In this document: one piece after another, positions 24,114 to 29,008 of the stretch
How the letters are laid out: every line of letters starts with the position of its first letter
How positions within the stretch are numbered: the first letter of the stretch is position 1
NCBI GenBank assembly: GCA_024400495.1
Contig: JAKSMR010000017.1
Coordinates: 1-56,127 of the forward strand
DNA length: 56,127 nucleotides
Source: Bacteroidales bacterium
GTDB lineage: Bacteria > Bacteroidota > Bacteroidia > Bacteroidales > P3
Reading direction: 5' to 3'
Position numbers and translations under genes: made by a program
The notes under the pieces: model-generated
Told to the model about the DNA's origin: nothing
Database searches by the model: none
What the model saw: only the letters and a program-made list of their open reading frames with translations

Positions 24114-24190
24114 ACTGCAAACTTACAACAAAAATTCTAAATACAAGCATTTATGCAAGATTTATTTTCAGATTTTTTCAAAAACGATGC
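24114..24190 (+). repeat. Copy 2 of the threefold repeat
   Basis: Again begins ACTGCAAACTTACAACAA and ends CGATGC, with the ATG at 24153 opening MQDLFSDFFKNDA. Differences from copy 1 are substitutions and a changed spacer before the ATG, so it is diverged rather than a fresh duplication. The minus-strand TAAGTTTG is at 24118-24125. Confidence 0.7.
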
Positions 24191-24238
24191 GTCGTTCGAG
24201 GAGCGGATGATGTTCTTGAATACGAATTGTAGAAATAA

Positions 24239-24272
24239 AAATAGCGGCTCAGGGAGTCGCTATTGCTTTTTT
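24239..24272. terminator. Terminator between repeat copies 2 and 3
   Basis: AATAGCGGCTC (24240-24250) pairs with GAGTCGCTATT (24254-24264). Six to seven Ts follow on the plus strand, and TTTTTATTTC follows on the minus strand, so it can stop transcription both ways. Confidence 0.6.
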
Positions 24273-24307
24273 ACGTCTGGCGAGGATCGCTCCCCCCCCT
24301 ACATTGC

Positions 24308-24366
24308 ACTGCAAACTTACAACAAATTTTTTTTAATCGACAAGCAATTATGCAAGATTTATTTCA
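24308..24366 (+). repeat. Copy 3 of the threefold repeat
   Basis: Contains the leader and ATG (24350) reading MQDLFQAPLISPSSK and stopping after 25 codons. The minus-strand -7 match TAAGTTTG is at 24312-24319, and a short leftward transcript from it would end at the 24239-24272 hairpin after about 60 nt. Confidence 0.65.
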
Positions 24367-24438
24367 AGCTCCTTTAATTTCGCCTTCATCTAAAACCTTG
24401 TCTTCTATCATAATTCTTAATTCATAATTCAAAATTCC

Positions 24439-25635
24439 CTACAGCCCCGCCTCCTCCACGAAGTCGATGACGCGTCTGTTGGCGCGGTCCACGTCCTTGA
24501 AGTCCTTCTTTATATAGACCTCGGTCATCTTCGTGGCGCGGCCGCTGTGGCAGAGTGCCTTGTCCACCGTGTAGATGTCCACCCCGCACTCGTTCACGGC
24601 GTAGGTCGCCCAGGAGTGCCGGGCGGCGTAGAACGTGAGCCCCTCGATGCCGAGCGCCTCGCCTATGCGCCTCATTCCGTCGCCCACGGCCTTGACGAAG
24701 CACTCCTCCGAGAGGTAGCGGTCGGAGAAGTCGAACATCTTCCCGCCCGTGCCCTTGTGGCGCTCTATGTAGGGCAGCAGCTCATCGACCACCTTGACCG
24801 ACATGTGCGCGGCCTCGTAGTTCCTGCCCCTCGTCTTCCGGCGGTGGTAATCCAGGCGGCCGCCCACGGGGTCCTCCGCCTCGTAGAGGTCGGCGCAGTT
24901 CATGCCGAGGAGGTAGAACGAGATCACGAACGCGTCGCGGGCGAGGGCGATGACCGATCCGGGGGCGGCGGGGAAGTCCCTTATGCGCACGATGTCGTAC
25001 GGGTCGAGGGCCTTCTTCCTCGCCTGGGGCGCGCGGTCGGGCTTGACGGTGCGGAACGGGTCGTGCTTTATGCGCACCATGCCCCCGTCCTCGTCGTTGA
25101 ACTCCTTCCTCGCCGCGCGGAAGAGGCTGCCCACGTTCGCCACGTAGGTGCTCGACACGGAGCGGGCCGTGCGCCTGAGCCAGTTCCGCCACTCGGTCAT
25201 GAGCCTGACGTCCATCTCCGAGTAGTAGAGCACGTCCCGCTCCACGAAGCGGCGGAGCGACCTGACGGCCGCCTCCTTCGCCTTCGCGGTCCCCTCGCGC
25301 CCGTCCGTCCTCAGCCGCTCCACGTACTTGCGGGCGAAGGAGAAGAAGTCGCGGTCGAAGTCGTGCCGCCTCTGCGCGATGCGCGCCACCACGTCTATGC
25401 CCAGTTCCGTGATGTCCTCGCCGTAGGCGTTCACGTTGTCCCTCATGCGCTTCATGATCGCGTCCGTGCGGTCTATCAGCGCGGAGCTCCTCAGCTCCTT
25501 GCGGTGCAGGTCGCCGTCGCTGGCGACGAGCCCCGTGGGCAGAAGCCGGTACTTCCGCCCGTGCACCATCCTGATGTATATGGGCCACTCCCCGTTCTTC
25601 CGGCGGGACGTGACGGCCACCCTAAAGCTTGGCAT
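24439..25635 (-). CDS. int: Tyrosine recombinase (phage integrase)
   Basis: This 398-residue protein has the Bacteroidota phage-integrase layout: an N-terminal arm domain (SFRVAVTSRRKNGEWPIYIR), a SAM-like core-binding domain at about 95-200, and a catalytic domain. Visible catalytic residues are the Lys in HRRKTRGR near 268, Ala-Arg-His in FYAARHSWATYAV near 343, the second His in ALCHSGRATKMTEVY, and Tyr in EVYIKKDF near 375. Where a first Arg is usual the sequence is LLGMNCADL, so that residue is replaced, as I recall for some Bacteroidota members. It lies mid-prophage rather than at an end. Start overlaps the repressor-like gene by 14 bp. Confidence 0.9.
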   Translation of the reverse strand: MPSFRVAVTSRRKNGEWPIYIRMVHGRKYRLLPTGLVASDGDLHRKELRSSALIDRTDAIMKRMRDNVNAYGEDITELGIDVVARIAQRRHDFDRDFFSFARKYVERLRTDGREGTAKAKEAAVRSLRRFVERDVLYYSEMDVRLMTEWRNWLRRTARSVSSTYVANVGSLFRAARKEFNDEDGGMVRIKHDPFRTVKPDRAPQARKKALDPYDIVRIRDFPAAPGSVIALARDAFVISFYLLGMNCADLYEAEDPVGGRLDYHRRKTRGRNYEAAHMSVKVVDELLPYIERHKGTGGKMFDFSDRYLSEECFVKAVGDGMRRIGEALGIEGLTFYAARHSWATYAVNECGVDIYTVDKALCHSGRATKMTEVYIKKDFKDVDRANRRVIDFVEEAGL

Positions 25636-25939
25636 CGTCCAAAAGTTTCGTGAGCATCTCGATAACCTCCCCCTGCCGGCGCACCACCTCGCGGAGGTCG
25701 TCCACCGTCCGCGCGTCGTCCCTCCTCATCGGGCCCTCGCCGCTGATGAGCCACATGGGGTTGAGGTCGGCGTAGGCCTTGCAGACCTGCATCAGCGTCC
25801 GCGCGCTCATGTTGTCGTTCATGTTGCGTATGTACCCGTTCGACAGCCCGCACCGCCTCTCGAAGTGCGCCCTGTTCGTCCCCGCCGCCTCTATGAAGCG
25901 GTCGAGCCTGTCCCTTATAGTCTCTCCTTGTTCACCCAT
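25622..25939 (-). CDS. Cro/CI-type HTH regulator 2
   Basis: This 105-residue protein has an N-terminal helix-turn-helix (AGTNRAHFERRCGLSNGYIRN), the WLISGEGPM motif near residue 63, and a C-terminal zipper-like helix (LREVVRRQGEVIEMLTKLL). It shares this whole layout with the gene immediately upstream, so the two are paralogues. It overlaps the integrase gene by 14 bp, suggesting that repressor and integrase are made from one lysogenic transcript. It could modulate integrase or act as a second repressor; no evidence separates these. Confidence 0.75.
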   Translation of the reverse strand: MGEQGETIRDRLDRFIEAAGTNRAHFERRCGLSNGYIRNMNDNMSARTLMQVCKAYADLNPMWLISGEGPMRRDDARTVDDLREVVRRQGEVIEMLTKLLDDAKL

Positions 25940-25943
25940 ACCT

Positions 25944-26312
25944 TCATGACGCTTTTGATTCCACCTTCTCCCCTGACGCCGACTTCGGCGCGGTCAGCGC
26001 ATCTATGATCCTGTTCTGCCTCTCCACCGTCTCGCGCAGTTCGGCCACCTCCCTGCGCAACGCCGAAACCTCGTCCGAGTCCGACGCCGACCCAGTGGCG
26101 CGGAGCATCTCGCCCTCGCCGGTGAGAAGCCATTGCCTGTTAAGTTCGGGGAAAGCATTCACTATCTTGTCCGCGGTCTCGTATCCAATCGTTCTTTTGC
26201 CGCTAAAAAGTTCACTCACGAAAGACTTGTTAAACCCGCAAGTATCAGCCACTTCCTGCTGCTTGATCCCTTTAGACTTGAAATAATCTTTTAATTGTTC
26301 ACTTTTTGTCAT
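25944..26312 (-). CDS. Cro/CI-type phage repressor 1
   Basis: This 122-residue protein has an XRE-like helix-turn-helix (KGIKQQEVADTCGFNKSFVSE) at residues 14-34, the WLLTGEGEM motif near 59, and a C-terminal coiled coil (ALRREVAELRETVERQNRII). There is no peptidase domain, so induction cannot be RecA-driven self-cleavage. Its start codon region itself contains AAAAGTGAAC, a copy of the operator half-site repeated in the adjacent control region, which points to autoregulation. It is divergently oriented from the early genes. Confidence 0.8.
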   Translation of the reverse strand: MTKSEQLKDYFKSKGIKQQEVADTCGFNKSFVSELFSGKRTIGYETADKIVNAFPELNRQWLLTGEGEMLRATGSASDSDEVSALRREVAELRETVERQNRIIDALTAPKSASGEKVESKAS

Positions 26313-26416
26313 ATTGTATATTACTCATTTATAAAAGATTAAGTAAAAAGTTCACTTTTGTACATAAAAAAGTTCACTAAAAATTTGGAAAGTTATCTAA
26401 AAGTGAACTACATTTG
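26293..26416. promoter_or_regulatory. Immunity region: repeated operators and early promoter
   Basis: Copies of the motif AAAAGTTCACTTTT or its half lie at 26347-26359 (a 14-bp palindrome with a 2-bp centre), 26368-26381, 26398-26409 (reversed), and over the repressor start at 26293-26305. The early promoter is TTTG 26384-26387, 21 bp, TACATTTG 26409-26416, so two operator copies flank or overlap it and bound repressor would block it. Confidence 0.7.
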
Positions 26417-26500
26417 CAACGTAATCAGTTGACCAACTAATTGACCAACTTGTTACCTAAAAATATGCAAATATAGAATTAATAACTAAATAATTAGAAT

Positions 26501-26701
26501 ATGGGAGCTAATAAAGAGAAAGTATATACGATTTACGAGACCGCGGACGGCAGGAAGGAACTGAAGATGTGCTACGCCACGTCCACGGCATGGGTGCTGA
26601 CGGACGGCCGGCTGACGGAGACCGTGGAGCACGTGTCGCTTCTCAAGGCGCTGGAACTGGTGCGCGACATGCAGCGGTACGACGGGACGGTGAGGAACTA
26701 A
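26501..26701 (+). CDS. First early protein, 66 residues, unknown
   Basis: This short protein begins MGANKEKVYTIYETADGRK and has a mixed alpha/beta pattern with a terminal helix (VSLLKALELVRDMQRYDG). It is the first gene after the early promoter, 85 bp downstream of the -7 box. Small first early genes are often anti-repressors or host-takeover factors, but nothing in the sequence shows this. The tRNA-like RNA array follows directly. Confidence 0.65.
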   Translation: MGANKEKVYTIYETADGRKELKMCYATSTAWVLTDGRLTETVEHVSLLKALELVRDMQRYDGTVRN

Positions 26702-26747
26702 ATTTCTTTTACTATATATCATATTTATTGACTTAGAATTCAACCGG

Positions 26748-26777
26748 CGCCGACCACCCGAGAGGGCGGGGAGCGCG
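26748..26777 (+). ncRNA. GAGA-loop hairpin 1 of the tRNA-like array
   Basis: GCGC, CGA, CCACCC, GAGA loop, GGGCGG, GGA, GCGC: an outer 4-bp stem and inner 6-bp stem (one A/C mismatch) separated by a 3x3 internal loop. Near-identical hairpins stand at 26927-26956 and 27490-27519, each right before a tRNA-like element. Confidence 0.65.
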
Positions 26778-26781
26778 AAAG

Positions 26782-26862
26782 CCCGGAAAGGAGGGGGATA
26801 GGCGGACGGACCCCCATAAGGTAACGTAGGACGCCAGCGGGTTCGAGTCCCGCTCCGGGCAC
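26782..26862 (+). ncRNA. tRNA-like element A
   Basis: A 7-bp acceptor-like stem (GCCCGGA 26782-26788 with TCCGGGC 26855-26861) is followed by one unpaired A. A T arm reads GCGGG-TTCGAGT-CCCGC at 26838-26854, directly abutting the acceptor strand as in tRNA. A D-like hairpin pairs GGGGG with CCCCC (26794-26798, 26812-26816) and has CGGAC in its loop. The remaining 21 nt give no canonical anticodon arm; an alternative weak fold shows a CCCATAA loop. No CCA is encoded. Fifth and sixth linker bases match the other elements (AAGGA). Confidence 0.6.
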
Positions 26863-26926
26863 TCGTATAGTTCGTATAGACGGCTTTAGACCGTGTGTGT
26901 AAATTTCTGGATTTTAGAATCTACAA

Positions 26927-26956
26927 GCGCCGACCGCCCGAGAGGGCGGGGAGCGC
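26927..26956 (+). ncRNA. GAGA-loop hairpin 2 of the tRNA-like array
   Basis: GCGC-CGA-CCGCCC-GAGA-GGGCGG-GGA-GCGC, with full pairing of both stems. It lies four bases before element B. Confidence 0.65.
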
Positions 26957-26960
26957 GAAT

Positions 26961-27041
26961 GGAGGGGAAGGACGCGGATGACGGACGGCCGCGCACGAAA
27001 GCTACCAACCCCGTGGCGGGTCCGACTCCCGCCCCCCTCCG
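26961..27041 (+). ncRNA. tRNA-like element B
   Basis: Acceptor-like stem GGAGGGG (26961-26967) with CCCCTCC (27034-27040); T arm GCGGG-TCCGACT-CCCGC at 27016-27032; D-like hairpin CGCGG/CCGCG at 26973-26977 and 26989-26993 with loop ATGACGGACGG; linker AAGGA. The region where an anticodon arm belongs forms at best CACG/CGTG with a 14-nt loop. The discriminator base would be G; no CCA follows. Confidence 0.6.
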
Positions 27042-27060
27042 CGACGAGCCATAATAGGCA

Positions 27061-27138
27061 GTGACGAAACGACGGGATAAAATAGGCCCCGCAGGTAAGA
27101 CTCGGAAGGCCTTGCGCGGAGAGTCACCGCGCCGTCAC
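27061..27138 (+). ncRNA. tRNA-sized element X
   Basis: GTGACG (27061-27066) pairs with CGTCAC (27133-27138). Immediately before the 3' strand lies a 6-bp hairpin with a 7-nt loop, GCGCGG-AGAGTCA-CCGCGC (27114-27132), in the position of a T arm but without the TTCGA loop. The inside also permits GACTC/GAGTC pairing that competes. It may be a diverged member of the set. Confidence 0.4.
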
Positions 27139-27141
27139 ACG

Positions 27142-27224
27142 ACTCACGACAAGAGGTCGGAGTTAGTCTTTATTATTAACAATCAGAGGGGCCGTAAAGG
27201 CGGTCCCGCGGGTGCGAATCCCGC
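27142..27224 (+). ncRNA. Structured element E (type 2)
   Basis: Three helices in order: ACTC-a-CGAC / AAGAG / GTCG-GAGT (27142-27163), a conserved single-stranded stretch (TTAGTCTTTATTATTAAC and onward), GGGGCCG/TAAAGG/CGGTCCC (27188-27207), then directly a T arm GCGGG-TGCGAAT-CCCGC (27208-27224). Element F has the same layout with compensatory base changes. Confidence 0.6.
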
Positions 27225-27252
27225 TGAACGATTCAACACTTCAAAACGGGAG

Positions 27253-27281
27253 CCGCCCTGAACCGCGACGGGGAAGGGCGG
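27253..27281 (+). ncRNA. Hairpin 3 preceding element C
   Basis: CCGCCCT (27253-27259) pairs with AGGGCGG (27275-27281) around a 15-nt loop. It occupies the same position as the GAGA hairpins but has a different loop. Confidence 0.5.
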
Positions 27282-27286
27282 ACAAC

Positions 27287-27377
27287 GGAGGGGAAAGCCA
27301 CCGATGAAGGCGGACGGTGGTATTCTATTAAAGGAAGCCTCGGAACTCCTTGCAGGTTCGAATCCTGCCCCCCTCCA
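27287..27377 (+). ncRNA. tRNA-like element C
   Basis: Acceptor-like stem GGAGGGG (27287-27293) with CCCCTCC (27370-27376) and discriminator A; T arm GCAGG-TTCGAAT-CCTGC (27352-27368) with a perfect TTCGAAT loop; D-like hairpin CCACC/GGTGG (27298-27302, 27316-27320) with GGCGGAC in its loop; a further stem AAGGA/TCCTT (27331-27335, 27347-27351) resembles a long variable arm. A standard anticodon arm is not found. Confidence 0.6.
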
Positions 27378-27379
27378 CG

Positions 27380-27463
27380 ACTCACGCCAAGCGGGCGGAG
27401 TTAGTCTTTGCTTAATAACAATCAGAAGGACGGGAAAGGCCGTCCCGCGGGTGCGAATCCCGT
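27380..27463 (+). ncRNA. Structured element F (type 2)
   Basis: Paralogue of E: ACTC-a-CGCC / AAGCG / GGCG-GAGT (27380-27401), the conserved TTAGTCTTT...AACAATCAGA stretch, GGACGG/GAAAGG/CCGTCC (27428-27445), then T arm GCGGG-TGCGAAT-CCCGT (27447-27463). Relative to E, paired positions change together while loops stay similar. Confidence 0.6.
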
Positions 27464-27489
27464 GTTGCATTAGTGAACCATCGATTTCT

Positions 27490-27519
27490 GCGCCGACCGC
27501 CCGAGAGGGCGGGGAGCGC
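27490..27519 (+). ncRNA. GAGA-loop hairpin 4 of the tRNA-like array
   Basis: Identical to hairpin 2 in all 30 positions, four bases before element D. Confidence 0.65.
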
Positions 27520-27523
27520 AAAC

Positions 27524-27607
27524 GGAGGGGAAGGCGCGGACGACGGCTGGCCGCGCGGCGATCAAATAGCGGCCACCCAGAGGCGGGTTCGACTCCCGCC
27601 CCCTCCA
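27524..27607 (+). ncRNA. tRNA-like element D
   Basis: Acceptor-like stem GGAGGGG (27524-27530) with CCCCTCC (27600-27606), discriminator A; T arm GCGGG-TTCGACT-CCCGC (27583-27599); D-like hairpin CGCGG/CCGCG (27535-27539, 27551-27555) with loop ACGACGGCTGG. The anticodon region can instead form GGCCGC/GCGGCC, with ATCAAAT inside. No CCA is encoded. The early operon resumes 18 nt later. Confidence 0.6.
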
Positions 27608-27624
27608 CAGACGACACAAAAAAA

Positions 27625-27672
27625 ATGAGAAGTATGGAACAGAAGGAAAACAGGAAAGGGGGCGAGCCATGA
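27625..27672 (+). CDS. 15-residue leader peptide
   Basis: A short frame (MRSMEQKENRKGGEP) begins 18 nt after the RNA array, and its TGA overlaps the ATG of the next gene (ATGATG). The overlap suggests it serves to couple translation of the next gene after the long untranslated RNA region. It could also be incidental. Confidence 0.35.
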   Translation: MRSMEQKENRKGGEP

Positions 27673-28001
27673 TGTTCTCACCCGAAATGCTCTACGAGAT
27701 ACTGGAGGCGGCGATCAGGCTCTACAAGAACCGCGACCAGGAGGAGCGCGGCGAGATACCGCCGCTGACGATGCGCGAAGCCGAAAGGGGCTACGGCAGG
27801 AGGAACGTGGAGAGGTGGATAAGGCAGGGCAGGGTCAAGCCCTACCAGACCGACAACCGCTCCAAATACGTGAAGTACACCGAAGTCCAGATGGCGAAGC
27901 GGGCGGACAGCCTCGCCAAGAAGTGGACGGACGGAAGGGCGGGCACGCAGTACTACAGTGAGAGGCTTGGATTTATCTGCGATGACGAGGTTGATCTCTG
28001 A
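27669..28001 (+). CDS. Small DNA-binding protein, excisionase-like
   Basis: This 110-residue protein has a helical N terminus (EMLYEILEAAIRLYKNRDQ) and a MerR/excisionase-like winged helix at ~36-75: LTMREAERGYGRRNVERWIR with RVKPYQTDNRSKYVKYTE, where a wing-like strand follows the recognition helix. Such proteins direct excision or regulate early genes. An alternative ATG three bases later is equally good. It overlaps the next gene by 20 bp. Confidence 0.55.
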   Translation: MMFSPEMLYEILEAAIRLYKNRDQEERGEIPPLTMREAERGYGRRNVERWIRQGRVKPYQTDNRSKYVKYTEVQMAKRADSLAKKWTDGRAGTQYYSERLGFICDDEVDL

Positions 28002-28407
28002 CGAGATCGCACGGGCGACGAGGCTCGCCGCACAGCGGGGGCCGTTCGAGGACGAGCGGTTCGCACTCTACGCCTACGCGCAGACCCTCATCGGGGCCAT
28101 CACGTCCGACTGCCGCACGGACTACAGGGCCAAAAGGCACGAAAGGCTCGAAAGGGCGATAATATTAATTTACAAACACAGACATGACTGGAAAGACACT
28201 GCACCAGAGAAGGACGGCGAGGATGCACGGAAAGATCATCCGCCTGTACAGGCAACTGTCCGACGACGACAAGACGCCGCGGACGGTGGTCTGGGACGAG
28301 ATAAGCCGACGCACGGGGTACACCCGACAGGGGATATACCGCGTGCTGAAGGCGAACGGGATAGAATACAGTACGAAACACAAAAACAAGGAGAAAGATG
28401 GAAATGA
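27982..28407 (+). CDS. Unknown early protein with a long overlap
   Basis: The frame from ATG 27982 gives 141 residues. The first ~65 look real (helical, TRLISDEIARATRLAAQRG through ERLERAIILIYKHRHDWKD). The rest coincides with the out-of-frame gene starting at 28184 and has a shadow-like composition. The true protein may end earlier through a frameshift or sequence error, or the two genes may overlap by 224 bp. No function is recognised. Confidence 0.45.
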   Translation: MTRLISDEIARATRLAAQRGPFEDERFALYAYAQTLIGAITSDCRTDYRAKRHERLERAIILIYKHRHDWKDTAPEKDGEDARKDHPPVQATVRRRQDAADGGLGRDKPTHGVHPTGDIPRAEGERDRIQYETQKQGERWK

Positions 28408-28420
28408 AACTCAAGATTGA
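28184..28420 (+). CDS. Small helix-turn-helix protein
   Basis: This 78-residue protein has a basic N terminus (RRTARMHGKIIRLYRQLSDD) and a clear helix-turn-helix, WDEISRRTGYTRQGIYRVLK, followed by a Lys-rich tail. It is probably a DNA-binding early regulator. The AT-rich leader (TAATATTAATTTACAAAC) immediately before its ATG is unlike coding sequence, which supports this start. It overlaps the next gene by 23 bp. Confidence 0.65.
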   Translation: MTGKTLHQRRTARMHGKIIRLYRQLSDDDKTPRTVVWDEISRRTGYTRQGIYRVLKANGIEYSTKHKNKEKDGNETQD

Positions 28421-28982
28421 GATCGGGCTCACGCCCGAACTGGAGGCGATCGCCAGGGCGTTCCTATCCGCACGCACGGAGGTTACGGCGGCACCCGCCG
28501 CACTGACGGCAGGAACCCCGCCACGCAAGGAGAAGCCCGAGGAGGCGCAAAAGAAGCCCGCCAAGGCGGCGGAGACCGACAAGGGGGTGAACCGCACGGA
28601 AGAGGAGCCTGAGAAGCCGAAAAAGGGGCCTAAGGCGGAACCTAAGGAAGAACCGAAGCCGGAAGCCAAGGAAGAACCGAAGGCGGAAGCCAAGGCGGAG
28701 GACGGCCCGAGGGCCTACACCGAGGAGGACATCCGCGAGGCTATGCACAACTGCCGCCTCCGCATAGAGGGGCCCGACTACAGGACGAACCCTGAAGGGG
28801 AGGGCTACCTGAAGCACCACAGGGGACTCACGGCACAGTTCAAGGCGATGGCGCAGGCGCTCGGCCACGACCGTCCGAGCGCGCTCCCGGCGGAACTGCG
28901 CAAGTCGTTCATAGACGGCTGCGCCTGCCTCGTGTACGACGAGGAGAAGAAGCAGTACCTGCCCGCGGGGCTACCGTTCTAA
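28398..28982 (+). CDS. Early protein with Lys/Glu/Pro repeat linker
   Basis: This 194-residue protein has a short N-terminal helix (LKIEIGLTPELEAIARAFLS), then a low-complexity linker at ~45-105 with repeated K-P-E-A-K-E-E-P units, then a folded C-terminal part (YTEEDIREAMHNCRLRIEG, FKAMAQALGHDRPSALP). Short DNA repeats underlie the linker. I do not recognise the C-terminal domain. It precedes the DUF2800 nuclease gene by 26 bp and is likely part of the replication-recombination operon. Confidence 0.7.
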   Translation: MEMKLKIEIGLTPELEAIARAFLSARTEVTAAPAALTAGTPPRKEKPEEAQKKPAKAAETDKGVNRTEEEPEKPKKGPKAEPKEEPKPEAKEEPKAEAKAEDGPRAYTEEDIREAMHNCRLRIEGPDYRTNPEGEGYLKHHRGLTAQFKAMAQALGHDRPSALPAELRKSFIDGCACLVYDEEKKQYLPAGLPF

Positions 28983-29008
28983 TCGACAACCAAAAATGAA
29001 AGGAGAAT

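Larger units (their letters stand above)
24153..24377 (+). pseudogene. Open frame from repeat copy 2, probably a gene remnant
   Basis: The 74-codon frame starts MQDLFSDFFKNDASFEERMM, goes on to FLNTNC, then runs into a terminator hairpin at 24239-24272 and through repeat copy 3. Only the first ~30 residues look coding. It may be the fusion of the N terminus and C-terminal end of a deleted methyltransferase-like gene; that is inference from the repeat. Confidence 0.35.

Noticed and set aside
23698-24366. Diversity-generating retroelement or shufflon
   Set aside because: No reverse transcriptase, no template/variable repeat pair with A-specific changes, and no inverted recombination sites were seen.
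24350-24427. 25-codon gene from repeat copy 3
   Set aside because: Only the repeat-derived start is conserved, and the rest is intergenic-like sequence next to the integrase stop.
26748-27607. CRISPR array
   Set aside because: The repeats are irregular in spacing and length, differ in sequence while keeping base pairing, and no cas genes are present.
26782-27607. Ordinary phage tRNA genes for elements A to D
   Set aside because: Acceptor and T arms fit, but I could not form a 5-bp anticodon stem with a 7-nt loop in B, C or D. Element A gives only a weak alternative with a CCCATAA loop.
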